Shown here: piece by piece, positions 36,061 to 44,769 of the stretch | How positions within the stretch are numbered: position 1 is the first letter of the stretch | Layout: the number at the start of each line of letters is the position of its first letter | From: Permianibacter aggregans | GTDB lineage: Bacteria; Pseudomonadota; Gammaproteobacteria; Enterobacterales; Permianibacteraceae | Reading direction: 5' to 3' | DNA length: 64,000 nucleotides | Assembly: GCF_009756665.1 (NCBI RefSeq) | Contig: NZ_CP037953.1 | Coordinates: 2,604,001-2,668,000 of the forward strand | Translations under genes and position numbers: made by a program | The notes under the pieces: generated by a model | Told to the model about the DNA's origin: nothing | The model's database searches: none | The model's input: the letters and a program-made list of their open reading frames with translations, nothing else

Positions 36061-36084
36061 AAAAGGCCGCTTGCGCGGCCTTTT
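36061..36084 (-). terminator. Rho-independent terminator after rpoH
   Basis: AAAAGGCCGC-TTGC-GCGGCCTTTT forms a strong stem just past the rpoH stop, with a T-run on the minus strand (TTTTTTGTTGCC). Confidence 0.88.
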
Positions 36085-36097
36085 CGATGAGTTTGCT

Positions 36098-36949
36098 TTA
36101 CGCGGTCAGAATCGCGGATTTCAGCTTTTTCATCGCGGCGTTTTCAATCTGCCGGATGCGCTCGGCGGAAACGCCGTATTCATCGGCCAGATCCTGCAAG
36201 GTGGCCTTGTCTTCAGCCAACCAGCGACGCTGCAGAATGTCTTTGGCGCGGGCATCGAGGCCGGCGAGGGCCACATGCAGCTGGTCTTCGCGGTGCGACT
36301 GGTACTGACCTTCTTCCAGCGCTATCGCCGGGTCGTAGCGATTGTCTTCGAGATAATGCTCTGGCGCGAAGGCGTCTTCATCGCCGGCGTCGGTCGGGGC
36401 ATCAAAGCTGGCGTCGCGTGAATAGAGCCGTTGCTCCATCCGCCGCACTTCTTCTTCCGGCACGTTCAAATCGCGGGAAATCGCCTTGGTTTCCTCGTGC
36501 GTCAGCCAGTTGCTGCCGGACTTGGCTTTGCGCAGGTTGAAGAACAGTTTGCGCTGGGCCTTGGTTGTCGCAACCTTGACGATACGCCAGTTCTTCAACA
36601 CGTATTCATGGATTTCGGCTTTGATCCAATGCACCGCGAACGATACCAGGCGCACGCCAACATTCGGGTTGAAGCGTTTGACCGCCTTCATCAGGCCGAT
36701 ATTGCCTTCCTGGATCAGGTCGCCTTGGGGCAAACCATAGCCGCTGTAGGAACGGGCGATATGCACAACAAAGCGCAGGTGCGACAGCACCAGGTGGCGC
36801 GCGGCTTCCAGATCACCTTGCTCGGTAAAGCGCAGCGCCAGGCTGTGCTCTTCCTCGGCCGACAGAATCGGCATCGAGTTCACCGTTGTGATGTAGGCAT
36901 CCAGGCTGCCCTGGGGGACAACTGGTACCATAGCCATTGTTTTGCTCAT
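36098..36949 (-). CDS. rpoH: RNA polymerase heat-shock sigma factor (sigma-32)
   Basis: This 283-residue sigma factor has region 2 with [42 protein letters not shown] and the RpoH box (QRKLFFNLR). Region 4 has the helix-turn-helix [25 protein letters not shown]. It directs transcription of chaperones and proteases under heat stress. A CIRCE-like inverted repeat lies 58 bp before the ATG, so HrcA repression is possible. It lies near ftsEX, as in other gammaproteobacteria, but two genes intervene. Confidence 0.97.
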   Translation of the reverse strand: MSKTMAMVPVVPQGSLDAYITTVNSMPILSAEEEHSLALRFTEQGDLEAARHLVLSHLRFVVHIARSYSGYGLPQGDLIQEGNIGLMKAVKRFNPNVGVRLVSFAVHWIKAEIHEYVLKNWRIVKVATTKAQRKLFFNLRKAKSGSNWLTHEETKAISRDLNVPEEEVRRMEQRLYSRDASFDAPTDAGDEDAFAPEHYLEDNRYDPAIALEEGQYQSHREDQLHVALAGLDARAKDILQRRWLAEDKATLQDLADEYGVSAERIRQIENAAMKKLKSAILTA

Positions 36950-37006
36950 AGTTAGCTCGTACTCCTTTTTGAGAATCCGGCTTTACCGACCGGTTCAAGA
37001 TCCAAT

Positions 37007-37033
37007 TTAGCACTCTGGCAGTGAGAGTGCTAG
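37007..37033. promoter_or_regulatory. CIRCE-like HrcA operator upstream of rpoH
   Basis: TTAGCACTC-N9-GAGTGCTAG matches the CIRCE consensus (TTAGCACTC-N9-GAGTGCTAA) in 17 of 18 arm positions. It lies between rpoH and the mscS-type gene, in the likely promoter or 5' leader of rpoH. HrcA, if encoded elsewhere in the genome, would bind here. No HrcA gene is in this window. Confidence 0.75.
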
Positions 37034-37087
37034 AGATCGGCCGAAGTTCCAAATCCGATTGGTAACAAACTTTGATCAAAGCCCGCT

Positions 37088-37885
37088 TCAGGCTGCCAGT
37101 GAGGGCAGGATGCCAGCTTCCTTATAGGCATCAAGCACCCGCTCGGTGATATCGCTGGCAAAGCGCCGTTCCAGCCGCACATCCATGACATAGGTTTTGA
37201 GTGTCAAGCGTACCAGCGGCCGGCCGAATTCATAGCGGGTGCTGGTTATCACGATGATAGGTTTCTTCAGGTATACGTAAGGCGAGCAGGCTGCCGCTTC
37301 CTTGGCCAGTGCGATGGCCTGATGGTGATCTGCCTGAACCGGAATATCAATTTCCACTTTGACCAGCTCATCGAGCGAACCCGCGCTGCTGTTGGAAACG
37401 GTGTTTTTCAGGATTTCGCCGTTCGGCACCATGACCACGCTGTCATCGAAAGTGCGCAGCCAGGTGACGCTCCAGTCGAGCTTGATCACCTCGCCGTAAT
37501 GACCGGCCAGCTCGATCATGTCGCCGACCCGGTATGGCGGATTGAACATGATCATCAATCCGGCCAACATATTGCGCAGCCCGTCCTGGGCCGCCAGACC
37601 GATCGCCAGGCCAGTGGATCCAAGCAGCGTGAACAGCACGGTATCCGGTGGGTCGAGAATCACGACGATGACGAAAATCGTGATCACCCCCCAAATGAAC
37701 ACCCGCGCTAGCGGATAGAAGCGATTGGGCACTTGCCGGTAACGCGGAAAGCGTTCGGCCAGAAGGGAAACCGCCTTTTCCAGCACAATCAGCACCAGCC
37801 AGGTAACGATTAGCACGGCTGCGGTGTTGAGCAGCTTGCGCCATGACAGCAATTCAAAGAATTGCTCGATGACTTTTTCTTCCAT
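37088..37885 (-). CDS. Small-conductance mechanosensitive channel (MscS family)
   Basis: This 265-residue protein has transmembrane segments near residues 20-38, 60-80 and 85-110. The pore-lining helix and following beta domain are recognisable: GLAIGLAAQDGLRNMLAGLMIMFNPPYRVGDMIE, then VVMVPNGEILKNTVSN. It protects against osmotic downshock. It lies between rpoH and the AAA protein on the same strand. Confidence 0.9.
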   Translation of the reverse strand: MEEKVIEQFFELLSWRKLLNTAAVLIVTWLVLIVLEKAVSLLAERFPRYRQVPNRFYPLARVFIWGVITIFVIVVILDPPDTVLFTLLGSTGLAIGLAAQDGLRNMLAGLMIMFNPPYRVGDMIELAGHYGEVIKLDWSVTWLRTFDDSVVMVPNGEILKNTVSNSSAGSLDELVKVEIDIPVQADHHQAIALAKEAAACSPYVYLKKPIIVITSTRYEFGRPLVRLTLKTYVMDVRLERRFASDITERVLDAYKEAGILPSLAA

Positions 37886-37932
37886 GTTTGCCTCCCGATG
37901 GGCGGTTTATTGATGCCCTATCGTCAATCGCT

Positions 37933-39129
37933 TCAATATAGCCGGTTGCTGTGTTCCAGTTGTTTGACCGTGGCCTGGGTTAGCAGCGGATTCAGTCGAT
38001 AACGGTTGCTGGTTTCGGCGCCCGGCGTCCGGCTTAGCGTCAGCACACCGAGCCGGTGCAGGCGGTCCAGACGCAACAAGCTTTGTTCTCTGCTCAAGCG
38101 GAACATGTGCCGATGCTCCAACTCGGTCAGGCCGCCGTGCAGAAAAATCTCCGCCAGCGTGAATTGCTCCTCGACATCACTGCCGCCGAGGCCGTTGACG
38201 TCGAGCACAGCCAGTTTTTCCAGACAAAGTTGCTGCTTGTCGTTAACGCTCAGGGCATCGGCCAGGAAGAACAATCCCAGTTCGATTTGGCCGCTGCATA
38301 GCTTGTAAATCGGCTTCAGCATGTCGGGCAGCGGGTCGTCCTCGTCTTCTTTTTTGTTTTCCCGCTCTGCCCACGGGAACTGCCCGTCCGGCAGGCGTTG
38401 TTCGATGGCCTCGACGAACTCCGACTCGCTCAAATAATCGAGTTCGATCTGGCGCTGCATATACCGATCGAGTTGGTGGGTGAACACCAGCCGCCGCCAC
38501 GCCTGGTTGGCACAGGCGATGATCCAGCAGTGTTGTTTCTGACTGGCAACCAGCACCGCCATGAAGGCTTCCAGTGCCGTCTTGGCGCCCATGCGCCGGG
38601 CCAGCAGCATATGGCCGTCGTCGATGAAAACGATGGCGCGCGGCTGGTCATTGACCAGCACAATCAGGTCGTCGATGTTTTCTGCCGCTCTCGGCAGTTT
38701 GAATAAGCTGTTGAACAAAGCCATGACGTCATCGGTTTCAAGGAAACGCTGCGCCAGGCTCAGGTAATACGATTTTTGTTGCGACGGCAGGCTGCCACGT
38801 ACTTGGTTAATCAGGCTAGTCATGCCGGCGCCATTGGGCGCGATGATGGCGGTCAGCGATGGCCGTTCACGCTGCCAGTCATCAAGGCTTTTTTGCAGTT
38901 GCTCGATGGCCTTTTCCCGCCCGACAAAGCGCGAGTCACCGGCGGCCAGCGGCTCGACTTGCAGTGCTTGTTGCAGTCGTTCAGGCAAGGCTTCCAGCTG
39001 CTCGGCCAAATGCCATTGCAGCTCGGCGGGACGCACCATGCCGGACTGGATCTCCGCCACCTGATTGACTGCCGGCAAAAAAGGCAGCCACTGGCGCAGG
39101 GGTTCCAAACGGCGTTTCAGCCAATCCAT
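37933..39129 (-). CDS. AAA-type ATPase with altered Walker A
   Basis: This 398-residue protein has a P-loop-like segment APNGAGMTS at about residue 97, in which the usual lysine of GxxxxGK[ST] is methionine (codon ATG, checked in the nucleotide sequence). The Walker B is kept as RAIVFIDDGHML. A basic, hydrophobic N terminus and a C-terminal winged-helix-like part (LHRLGVLTLSRT) follow the layout of ExeA-type/AAA_16 ATPases. Without the lysine, ATP binding would be weak, so it may act as a regulator or be inactive. It sits between ftsX and mscS on the same strand. Confidence 0.72.
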   Translation of the reverse strand: MDWLKRRLEPLRQWLPFLPAVNQVAEIQSGMVRPAELQWHLAEQLEALPERLQQALQVEPLAAGDSRFVGREKAIEQLQKSLDDWQRERPSLTAIIAPNGAGMTSLINQVRGSLPSQQKSYYLSLAQRFLETDDVMALFNSLFKLPRAAENIDDLIVLVNDQPRAIVFIDDGHMLLARRMGAKTALEAFMAVLVASQKQHCWIIACANQAWRRLVFTHQLDRYMQRQIELDYLSESEFVEAIEQRLPDGQFPWAERENKKEDEDDPLPDMLKPIYKLCSGQIELGLFFLADALSVNDKQQLCLEKLAVLDVNGLGGSDVEEQFTLAEIFLHGGLTELEHRHMFRLSREQSLLRLDRLHRLGVLTLSRTPGAETSNRYRLNPLLTQATVKQLEHSNRLY

Positions 39130-39196
39130 GTTGTTCGCGTTTCCTCAGGCGGTCGCATTGAAGCGGTTGCCTAAGTGTAGAACCCATGGTTGCGCT

Positions 39197-40168
39197 TCAG
39201 CGCGGTTCGATATCCTTCAGATGGCGATTGACCGAGACAATCGAGCCGCCAAGGCCCAGTAAGGTCGCGAACAGCAGCACCCGCAGGCTGTCAGTGAATC
39301 CCAGACCTTTGACCTGATAGCTGGATTGATAAAGCCCGGCGAGCTCACGGACCGGATCGTCCAACCACCAAATCGTCGCGGTGACCAGGATAGTCGCCAT
39401 CAGCCCACCGAGCAGCCCGAACCAGATACCCGAGTACATAAACGGCCGACGGATAAACGAGTCGGTGGCACCGACCAGTTTGATCACTTCGATCTCGGCG
39501 CGGCGATTTTCAATCGCGAGGCGAATGGTGTTGCCGATGATCAGGATAACGGCCAGGCCCAAGCCGATGGCCAGTGCTGTCGCGATGCGCTCGCCGACCG
39601 ACATCAGCGCATAAAGCCTTCTGAGCCAGGCCAAATCGAGCTGGGCTTCTTCGACTTCCGGTAACGCGCGCAGACGCTTCAACAATTTTTCCGCGGCTTC
39701 CGGTGTGCTGGCCAGCTGCGTTGGCTGCACGGTGATCACGGCTGGTAGTGGATTGTCTTCGAGATAGTCGAGCGCATCGCCAAAACCGGACAGCGTTTTG
39801 AATTCCAACAGACTTTCTTCGCGAGTTTGGAACGTCGCCGTGGCGATGTCGTTGTCGCGCTTTAACTCTTGCGTCAGTTGATAGCCTTTGGCTTCCGGCA
39901 AATCGAGTTTCAAATACAAGGTGATTTGGCTAGAGCCCTGAAAACTGCCGGCGACTTGTTCGGCGTTTTTCAGCAACACCTGCAGACCGGTTGGTAGCGC
40001 CACAGCGACGGCGATGACCAAAATGGTCAGCAAGGTGTTCAGCGGCGTGCGCAACAATTCGTGCAGGCTGCGTTTACTGTCTTCGCGGTGGCCGAGCAGC
40101 CACATGCGAAAACGCGACTGCCAACTTGGGCGGGCAAACACGGCGCCGCTATCGCGTGGTTCAGACAT
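39197..40168 (-). CDS. ftsX: Cell division protein FtsX
   Basis: This 323-residue membrane protein has four transmembrane segments (about 45, 190, 240 and 290) with a large periplasmic loop after the first, the FtsX layout (LLRTPLNTLLTILVIAVAVALPTGL). Start ATG 40168 ([10 protein letters not shown]) follows GGAGG by seven bases and overlaps the ftsE stop by eight bases. With FtsE it forms the ABC-like complex that activates septal peptidoglycan hydrolases. Confidence 0.94.
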   Translation of the reverse strand: MSEPRDSGAVFARPSWQSRFRMWLLGHREDSKRSLHELLRTPLNTLLTILVIAVAVALPTGLQVLLKNAEQVAGSFQGSSQITLYLKLDLPEAKGYQLTQELKRDNDIATATFQTREESLLEFKTLSGFGDALDYLEDNPLPAVITVQPTQLASTPEAAEKLLKRLRALPEVEEAQLDLAWLRRLYALMSVGERIATALAIGLGLAVILIIGNTIRLAIENRRAEIEVIKLVGATDSFIRRPFMYSGIWFGLLGGLMATILVTATIWWLDDPVRELAGLYQSSYQVKGLGFTDSLRVLLFATLLGLGGSIVSVNRHLKDIEPR

Positions 40169-40838
40169 CAAACACCTCCGCGCCATCGCGTTGCAGCAAG
40201 CCGTTTTTCAAACTGATGATGCGTTTGCCCATCGCCTCGATCAAATCCAGATCGTGCGAAGCAATTAACACGGTGCAACCGACCTGATTGAATTTCGCGA
40301 ACAGGCCCATGATCTCGGCCGATAATTGCGGGTCGAGGTTACCGGTCGGTTCGTCGGCAAGCAGAATCGGCGGTCGGTTGACCACGGCGCGGGCGATGCC
40401 GACGCGTTGTTGTTCACCACCGGAGAGCATGATCGGTTTGTTTTTTTCTTTTGATAACAGCCCGACCATATCGAGCGCGGCGCGCACCCGCTTGCCGATT
40501 TCCCGATGCGGAAAACCGGCGATCACCAGCGGCAGCGCGACATTGTCGAATACCGAGCGATCAAACAATAAGCGGTGGTCCTGGAAAATCATGCCGATTT
40601 GCCGGCGCACATACGGAATGCCGCGGCGATGGATACGGGTCAGGTTCTGACCGCCGATCCAGAGCTGGCCTTGCGTTGGCCGCTCCATCAAGGCAATCAA
40701 TCTCAGTACCGTTGATTTGCCGGCGCCGGAATGGCCGGTCAGGAAAGCCATTTCGCCTTCCTGCAGTTCAAAGCTCAAGCGTCGCAGGGCTTCATGGCCA
40801 CTCTCATAACGCTTGCTGATTTCCGAAAATCGAATCAC
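40161..40838 (-). CDS. ftsE: Cell division ATP-binding protein FtsE
   Basis: This 225-residue ABC ATPase has Walker [10 protein letters not shown], signature [14 protein letters not shown], Walker [14 protein letters not shown] and H-loop ASHD. It works with FtsX at the divisome. The ftsY gene that usually precedes it is absent; a DUF418 gene lies upstream instead. Confidence 0.96.
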   Translation of the reverse strand: MIRFSEISKRYESGHEALRRLSFELQEGEMAFLTGHSGAGKSTVLRLIALMERPTQGQLWIGGQNLTRIHRRGIPYVRRQIGMIFQDHRLLFDRSVFDNVALPLVIAGFPHREIGKRVRAALDMVGLLSKEKNKPIMLSGGEQQRVGIARAVVNRPPILLADEPTGNLDPQLSAEIMGLFAKFNQVGCTVLIASHDLDLIEAMGKRIISLKNGLLQRDGAEVFDV

Positions 40839-40907
40839 GCCACAACCCGCTGTCCACGAAAATCGCCAGCCATGCTCAACACAGGACCGGCGCAGGTGCC
40901 AGCTATG

Positions 40908-42173
40908 TTACGGATTCAGGCCCGGCTTGTCTTGAACGCTGTGCGGAATTGTTGACGAAGCGCGGCGGCCATAGGTCAGCCGGCGCCATAACGCCTCCAG
41001 CGGCCCTTGTTTGTAGTGCTGCAGCCAGAATGCCGCGAACACCGTTAGCAGCAAACAGATGGTCAGCGCCAGCACCAACTGCTGCCAACGTTCCATCTGT
41101 CCCATCAGGCCAAGACCATGGCCATAGAAAATCAGTGAACAGATGATGCTGCTGCTGAGATAAATCGTGAATGCCATTCGGCCAGCATTTTCCAGCGCCC
41201 GGCGAACCGCGTTCAGGCCGCCACGGCGATGCCACAGCAAAAACAAACTCATGTAGCCAAACGCCATCAGCAGCGAACCGATATTGTTCCAGAGCTGGCC
41301 GGTACCCATCGCGTAATCAAAGGCAAAATCGTGCACCAGCAATTGATTGGCGCCGGTATAGGCCATCGGCAAACCGATACCGAAACCGGCCAGCATGACG
41401 CCGACATACGCGCTGTCATTGAGCCTACCTGCCAGAAAACCGCTGCGATAAAGCCAGACGCCAATCAACATATGGGCCAGCAAACGAAAGCTGTAAAAGC
41501 TGAAGACCATCGTCTGCAATTCAAAGGTGTTTTTCGCTCTTACCGGGATCTGGCTCAGGTAATCGGCGCGCAGACTGGCAAGCTCCTGAGTGATGGCTTC
41601 CTGACTCGGCGACCAGAAGTTACGCATCTCGGCCAGATCTTCGGCCGGCATTTTTTGCATCGAAAAACCGAACAGCAGAATCAGCAACAGACTGATCGCC
41701 ACCAGCACACTGGCGCTGAGCAAAATGCCGCGCGAACGCAGCGGCAGAAACCAGTAAACGATCATGCCGAGTATCGCGTAAGCCACCAGCACATCGCCGG
41801 ACCAGATGCCGTAGGCGTGAATCAATCCGAACAACAGCAGCGTCGCCATGCGCCGGTAATGCAGGCTGGCGGCTGGTTGACCTTTGCTTTCGGCGTGCTC
41901 GGCAAACAGCGTGACACCGGCACCGAACATGATCGAAAAAATCGTGATGAATTTTTCCTGCACCAGCACATAGCTGAGCAGCCAGGCGGTTTTATTGGCG
42001 CCAGTCAAGTCGCCCCAGACCGGGGGATTGGCGTAAGCGGCCAGCGGCATCGCAAAAGCCCAGATGTTGACGATCAGAATTGCCAGCACGGCAACACCGC
42101 GAATCAAGTCCAGACTGTGATAGCGCGGGTAAGAAACCATCGGGCTGTCAGCCATCGCGCGAGAGGCATCCAT
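40908..42173 (-). CDS. DUF418-family membrane protein
   Basis: This 421-residue protein has about nine hydrophobic segments. It starts RYHSLDLIRGVAVLAILIVNIWAFAMP, typical of DUF418 proteins (related to YeiB), and has the C-terminal GRMAFTIYLSSSIICSLIFYGHG-LG motif. The function of the family is unknown; a transport or acyl-modification role has been proposed for relatives. The ATG follows GGAGC. Confidence 0.85.
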   Translation of the reverse strand: MDASRAMADSPMVSYPRYHSLDLIRGVAVLAILIVNIWAFAMPLAAYANPPVWGDLTGANKTAWLLSYVLVQEKFITIFSIMFGAGVTLFAEHAESKGQPAASLHYRRMATLLLFGLIHAYGIWSGDVLVAYAILGMIVYWFLPLRSRGILLSASVLVAISLLLILLFGFSMQKMPAEDLAEMRNFWSPSQEAITQELASLRADYLSQIPVRAKNTFELQTMVFSFYSFRLLAHMLIGVWLYRSGFLAGRLNDSAYVGVMLAGFGIGLPMAYTGANQLLVHDFAFDYAMGTGQLWNNIGSLLMAFGYMSLFLLWHRRGGLNAVRRALENAGRMAFTIYLSSSIICSLIFYGHGLGLMGQMERWQQLVLALTICLLLTVFAAFWLQHYKQGPLEALWRRLTYGRRASSTIPHSVQDKPGLNP

Positions 42174-42237
42174 TCAGTTTGCTCCATGTCCTTATTGTCG
42201 CCGCAGTGTGCCGTGTTCACCGGAGCTTGACCAGACC

Positions 42238-43284
42238 CTACTTAACGTGGCCTTCGCGTTCCAATGCCAACAACTGCGACTTGCGCCGCAGGCCGCCTCC
42301 ATAACCGCCAAGATTGCCGGATTTGTTGATGACTCGATGACAGGGCACCAGAATCGCAATGCGATTGGCGCCATTGGCGGTGCCGACCGCGCGACTGGCG
42401 CCGGCAACTCCCACGTTTTCTGCCAGCGCCTGATAGGCGCGGGTTTCGCCATAAGGAATCGCCTGCAATTGCTGCCAGACTTTTTGCTGGAATTCGGTGC
42501 CGGGTGTTTGCAGCGGAATGGAAAAATTTTTCCGTGTGCCGGCGAAATACTCATTCAGTTGTTGTTGCAGGGTTTCATGCAGGGCGCTGCGCTGTTCGAT
42601 CAGGCTGGCTTGAAATAAGCGCCGGGCAATTTTCAATTGGCGCAGATGGCGCTGTTTGACAACAAATTCCAGCAGCACCAATTGGCCATCAATGACACCG
42701 GCCAGCATATCGCCGAGCGGCGTGCTCAAGTGTTGAATGGCCATGACTGTGCTGCTGTGCTGGTTCGGTGCATCGATCAACTTTTTCAGCGCCGCCCGAT
42801 AGCCTCCTTCACTTTGAAAGCCGGTAACGGCTTCACTCAAGCGAGCCCCTTCGCGCATTTTTTGGCTCGTAATGCTGACCCGCTGCTGACGCTGCCATTG
42901 CTGAAAGGTGCATTGATAACGGCGATGAAAATAACGACGCAAGCGCACCGGCGAGACATGCAGCGCGGCAACGTCCTCGTCCTTCAGGCGGTGCTCTGGA
43001 TGCTCATGCAATGCGTTCAGTACCCGCTGTACCCAGCGAGGATGTTCGTGTGCCAACAGTTCCGGCTTGCAGCGCTTGCAGGGTCGAAAGCCGGCTTCCA
43101 GCGCCTGCTCGCTGGCATCGAACACCTGGCAATTCTGCTTCAGTGGTTTGCGAGCCCGACAGGACGGTCGGCAGAAAATACCGGTCGTTTCGACGCCAAC
43201 CCAGAACAGGCCGTCATAATCGGCGTCAGCGGCAACAAAGGCTTGCCAGTATTCATCGTTGAAAGCGAGTGCGGTGTTCATCAT
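42238..43284 (-). CDS. ada: Ada: O6-methylguanine-DNA methyltransferase and transcriptional activator
   Basis: This 348-residue protein has an N-terminal Ada zinc domain (cysteines in FCRPSC and FRPCKRC), an AraC-like helix-turn-helix (about 85-165) and a C-terminal alkyltransferase with the acceptor Cys in ILVPCHRVI. E. coli Ada repairs alkylated bases and activates the ada regulon when methylated. Start ATG 43284 has GGAG five bases upstream; an adjacent ATG at 43281 is equally possible. It lies alone. Confidence 0.93.
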   Translation of the reverse strand: MMNTALAFNDEYWQAFVAADADYDGLFWVGVETTGIFCRPSCRARKPLKQNCQVFDASEQALEAGFRPCKRCKPELLAHEHPRWVQRVLNALHEHPEHRLKDEDVAALHVSPVRLRRYFHRRYQCTFQQWQRQQRVSITSQKMREGARLSEAVTGFQSEGGYRAALKKLIDAPNQHSSTVMAIQHLSTPLGDMLAGVIDGQLVLLEFVVKQRHLRQLKIARRLFQASLIEQRSALHETLQQQLNEYFAGTRKNFSIPLQTPGTEFQQKVWQQLQAIPYGETRAYQALAENVGVAGASRAVGTANGANRIAILVPCHRVINKSGNLGGYGGGLRRKSQLLALEREGHVK

Positions 43285-43389
43285 CAGTGCTCCGTTAGCC
43301 ACCGGTTCAGCATGCCAAACCGATGGCATCACTTACGACAAAAAACTGGACAAACAATTCGGCCGTTTTGCGGCCCCGGCGCATATCGA

Positions 43390-43980
43390 CTACTGGTGTT
43401 TACCACGCTGCCAGCCGCTTGCGCCCAACCAACGCTTACCAGCCTGCTCAGCGTCGTCCTCTAAGGTAGTGCCCATGCTGTCATTCCAGCGGTTCAGGTA
43501 CCCAAACAGTGCGACGACGCCAAGGATTTCGACGATTTCGCCATCGTCCCAATGCGCGCGCAAGCTGGCCTGAATCGTTTCGTCGACGGCATTCGGTACG
43601 CTTGAGGCGGCCAGCGCGAATTCGAACGCCGCTTTTTCGGCTTCGGTATAGAGCGGGCTGTCGCGAAACGCCCAGATATTTTCCAGTCGCTCGTCGCTGC
43701 CGCCGTAGCGGTGCGCGGCCAGTATCGTATGAGCCTGGCAGTAGCGGCAGCCGGCATTGGCTGAGGTCAGGTAGCCGATCAGCCGCTTCTGTTCGCTGCT
43801 CACCCGGCCTTCGTTTTTCATTACCGCCTTGTTCAGCTCGATAAAGGCTTTGGCGATAGCGGGGCGACGCTGCATGGTCAGCACGCTGTTTGGGCAAAAG
43901 CCGAGCGTTTCGTTGAAGAACGTCGCCAGCTCGGCGACTTCCTGGTCGTGGTCGGGGCTCAGGGGGCGAACCAGTGGCAT
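43390..43980 (-). CDS. AhpD-like peroxidase-related protein (CMD family)
   Basis: This 196-residue AhpD/carboxymuconolactone-decarboxylase protein has the redox motif CRYCQAH with the following His. It is a second AhpD-type protein in this window, distinct in sequence from the one next to ahpC. ATG 43980 is chosen because AAGGAG lies nine bases upstream; a TTG at 44001 is upstream of that site. It probably acts in peroxide or reactive-species detoxification. Confidence 0.85.
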   Translation of the reverse strand: MPLVRPLSPDHDQEVAELATFFNETLGFCPNSVLTMQRRPAIAKAFIELNKAVMKNEGRVSSEQKRLIGYLTSANAGCRYCQAHTILAAHRYGGSDERLENIWAFRDSPLYTEAEKAAFEFALAASSVPNAVDETIQASLRAHWDDGEIVEILGVVALFGYLNRWNDSMGTTLEDDAEQAGKRWLGASGWQRGKHQ

Positions 43981-44323
43981 CACTATTTTCTCCTTGTTCA
44001 AATTTATTTTTCGATTTCAGCGCTGGTGATGGTGATGAATATTGATTGGCAACGGGCATATGTCGTTGTCTGAAAAATAAGCAACACCATATATCGTGTT
44101 CTGCGCTAAAAAACACGGCAAATCATGACGTTTTCGTGACGAAATTCCGCTAGCCGAAATGGATAAAAAAAGCAAGAAATTAGAATTGCATCACCGTATT
44201 GCACACGTGTACAGTCGCATACTCACTGCTCGGATAAGTCGTATGGTCCGACAGTGAAGTCAACAACAAAGAACAAGGTACGGCTTTGTAAGCTTTGCCA
44301 AGAAGTGAGGGTGGGTTGGAGTC
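43981..44323. other. Gene-free region before the 54-residue membrane ORF
   Basis: This 343-bp stretch holds the AhpD-like gene's start region (its AAGGAG site) and the probable promoter of the small ORF at 44324. A/T-rich segments near 44030-44110 and 44155-44190 are promoter-like, but I cannot place -10/-35 boxes with confidence. No other ORF or RNA is supported. Confidence 0.4.
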
Positions 44324-44488
44324 ATGATCAAGCGTAAACCGGACCTGTTATGGGTTCTCGCGATCGTGCTCCTCGTTGGTGTGATAGCCAGCTCAGTGCT
44401 GATGGACTCAGCGCCTGAGGGTTCAGCTCAGGTAGCAACGGGATTTGCGGCAGCGACTAGCCAGGACGTCAGTCTTAGCGCACGCTGA
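44324..44488 (+). CDS. Small membrane protein, 54 residues
   Basis: An ORF with ATG 44324 and TGA 44486-44488 gives MIKRKPDLLWVLAIVLLVGV-IASSVLMDSAPE and ends SARSTOP-type LSAR. One transmembrane helix (about 8-27) is preceded by a basic start and followed by a short polar tail, so it is probably an inner-membrane protein with an N-in topology. A strong terminator lies 18 bp after the stop. No family is recognised. The terminator and topology support a real gene. Confidence 0.6.
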   Translation: MIKRKPDLLWVLAIVLLVGVIASSVLMDSAPEGSAQVATGFAAATSQDVSLSAR

Positions 44489-44506
44489 TTGGGGTGCCGA
44501 AATAAC

Positions 44507-44544
44507 AAAACCGGAACATCGTTTCTCCGATGGTCCGGTTTTTT
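44507..44544 (+). terminator. Rho-independent terminator after the small membrane ORF
   Basis: CCGGA-A-CATCG / CGATG-G-TCCGG stem with a TTTTTT run on the right, 20 bp after the small ORF stop. Confidence 0.88.
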
Positions 44545-44558
44545 ATTGCCTGCAATTT

Positions 44559-44769
44559 CTAGAAGCCATCTCAAAAATAGTCCGGGCGACAGCGAGGTGC
44601 GCGAATAGGGGCGGAGGAACCGGAGTTTACAGGTAGTAAATAAGGACTGCTCACCACATCCATGTGGTTCACCCTTCGGGTTACACGAAAATTCGCTCCC
44701 GGCGAATTTTTCCGAGCACCGCATTCGCGCACCTCGCCGAGCTCCAGGCATTTTTGAGGTGGCTTCTAG
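44559..44769. repeat. MITE-like inverted-repeat element between the small ORF and ygfA
   Basis: About 47-bp arms at 44559-44607 and 44722-44769 (CTAGAAGCC...TTCGCGCACCTC...GGCTTCTAG) are imperfect inverted repeats around about 115 bp. The right arm contains the ygfA stop codon (TAG on the minus strand at 44766-44768). The element carries no ORF and holds a three-hairpin module. CTAG at both outer ends could mark a duplicated target. Confidence 0.6.
44645..44712 (+). repeat. Three-hairpin module, second copy
   Basis: Three consecutive hairpins match the order and loops of the module at 6213-6278: CCACAT-CC-ATGTGG, CCCTTCGGG, and AAAATTCG-CTCC-CGGCGAATTTT, joined by the same linkers (TTCAC, TTACACG). 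The stems differ but still pair. Confidence 0.6.

Noticed and set aside
41229-42230. 333-residue plus-strand frame across the DUF418 gene
   Set aside because: Q/R/H-rich antisense translation; the minus-strand membrane protein is the real gene.
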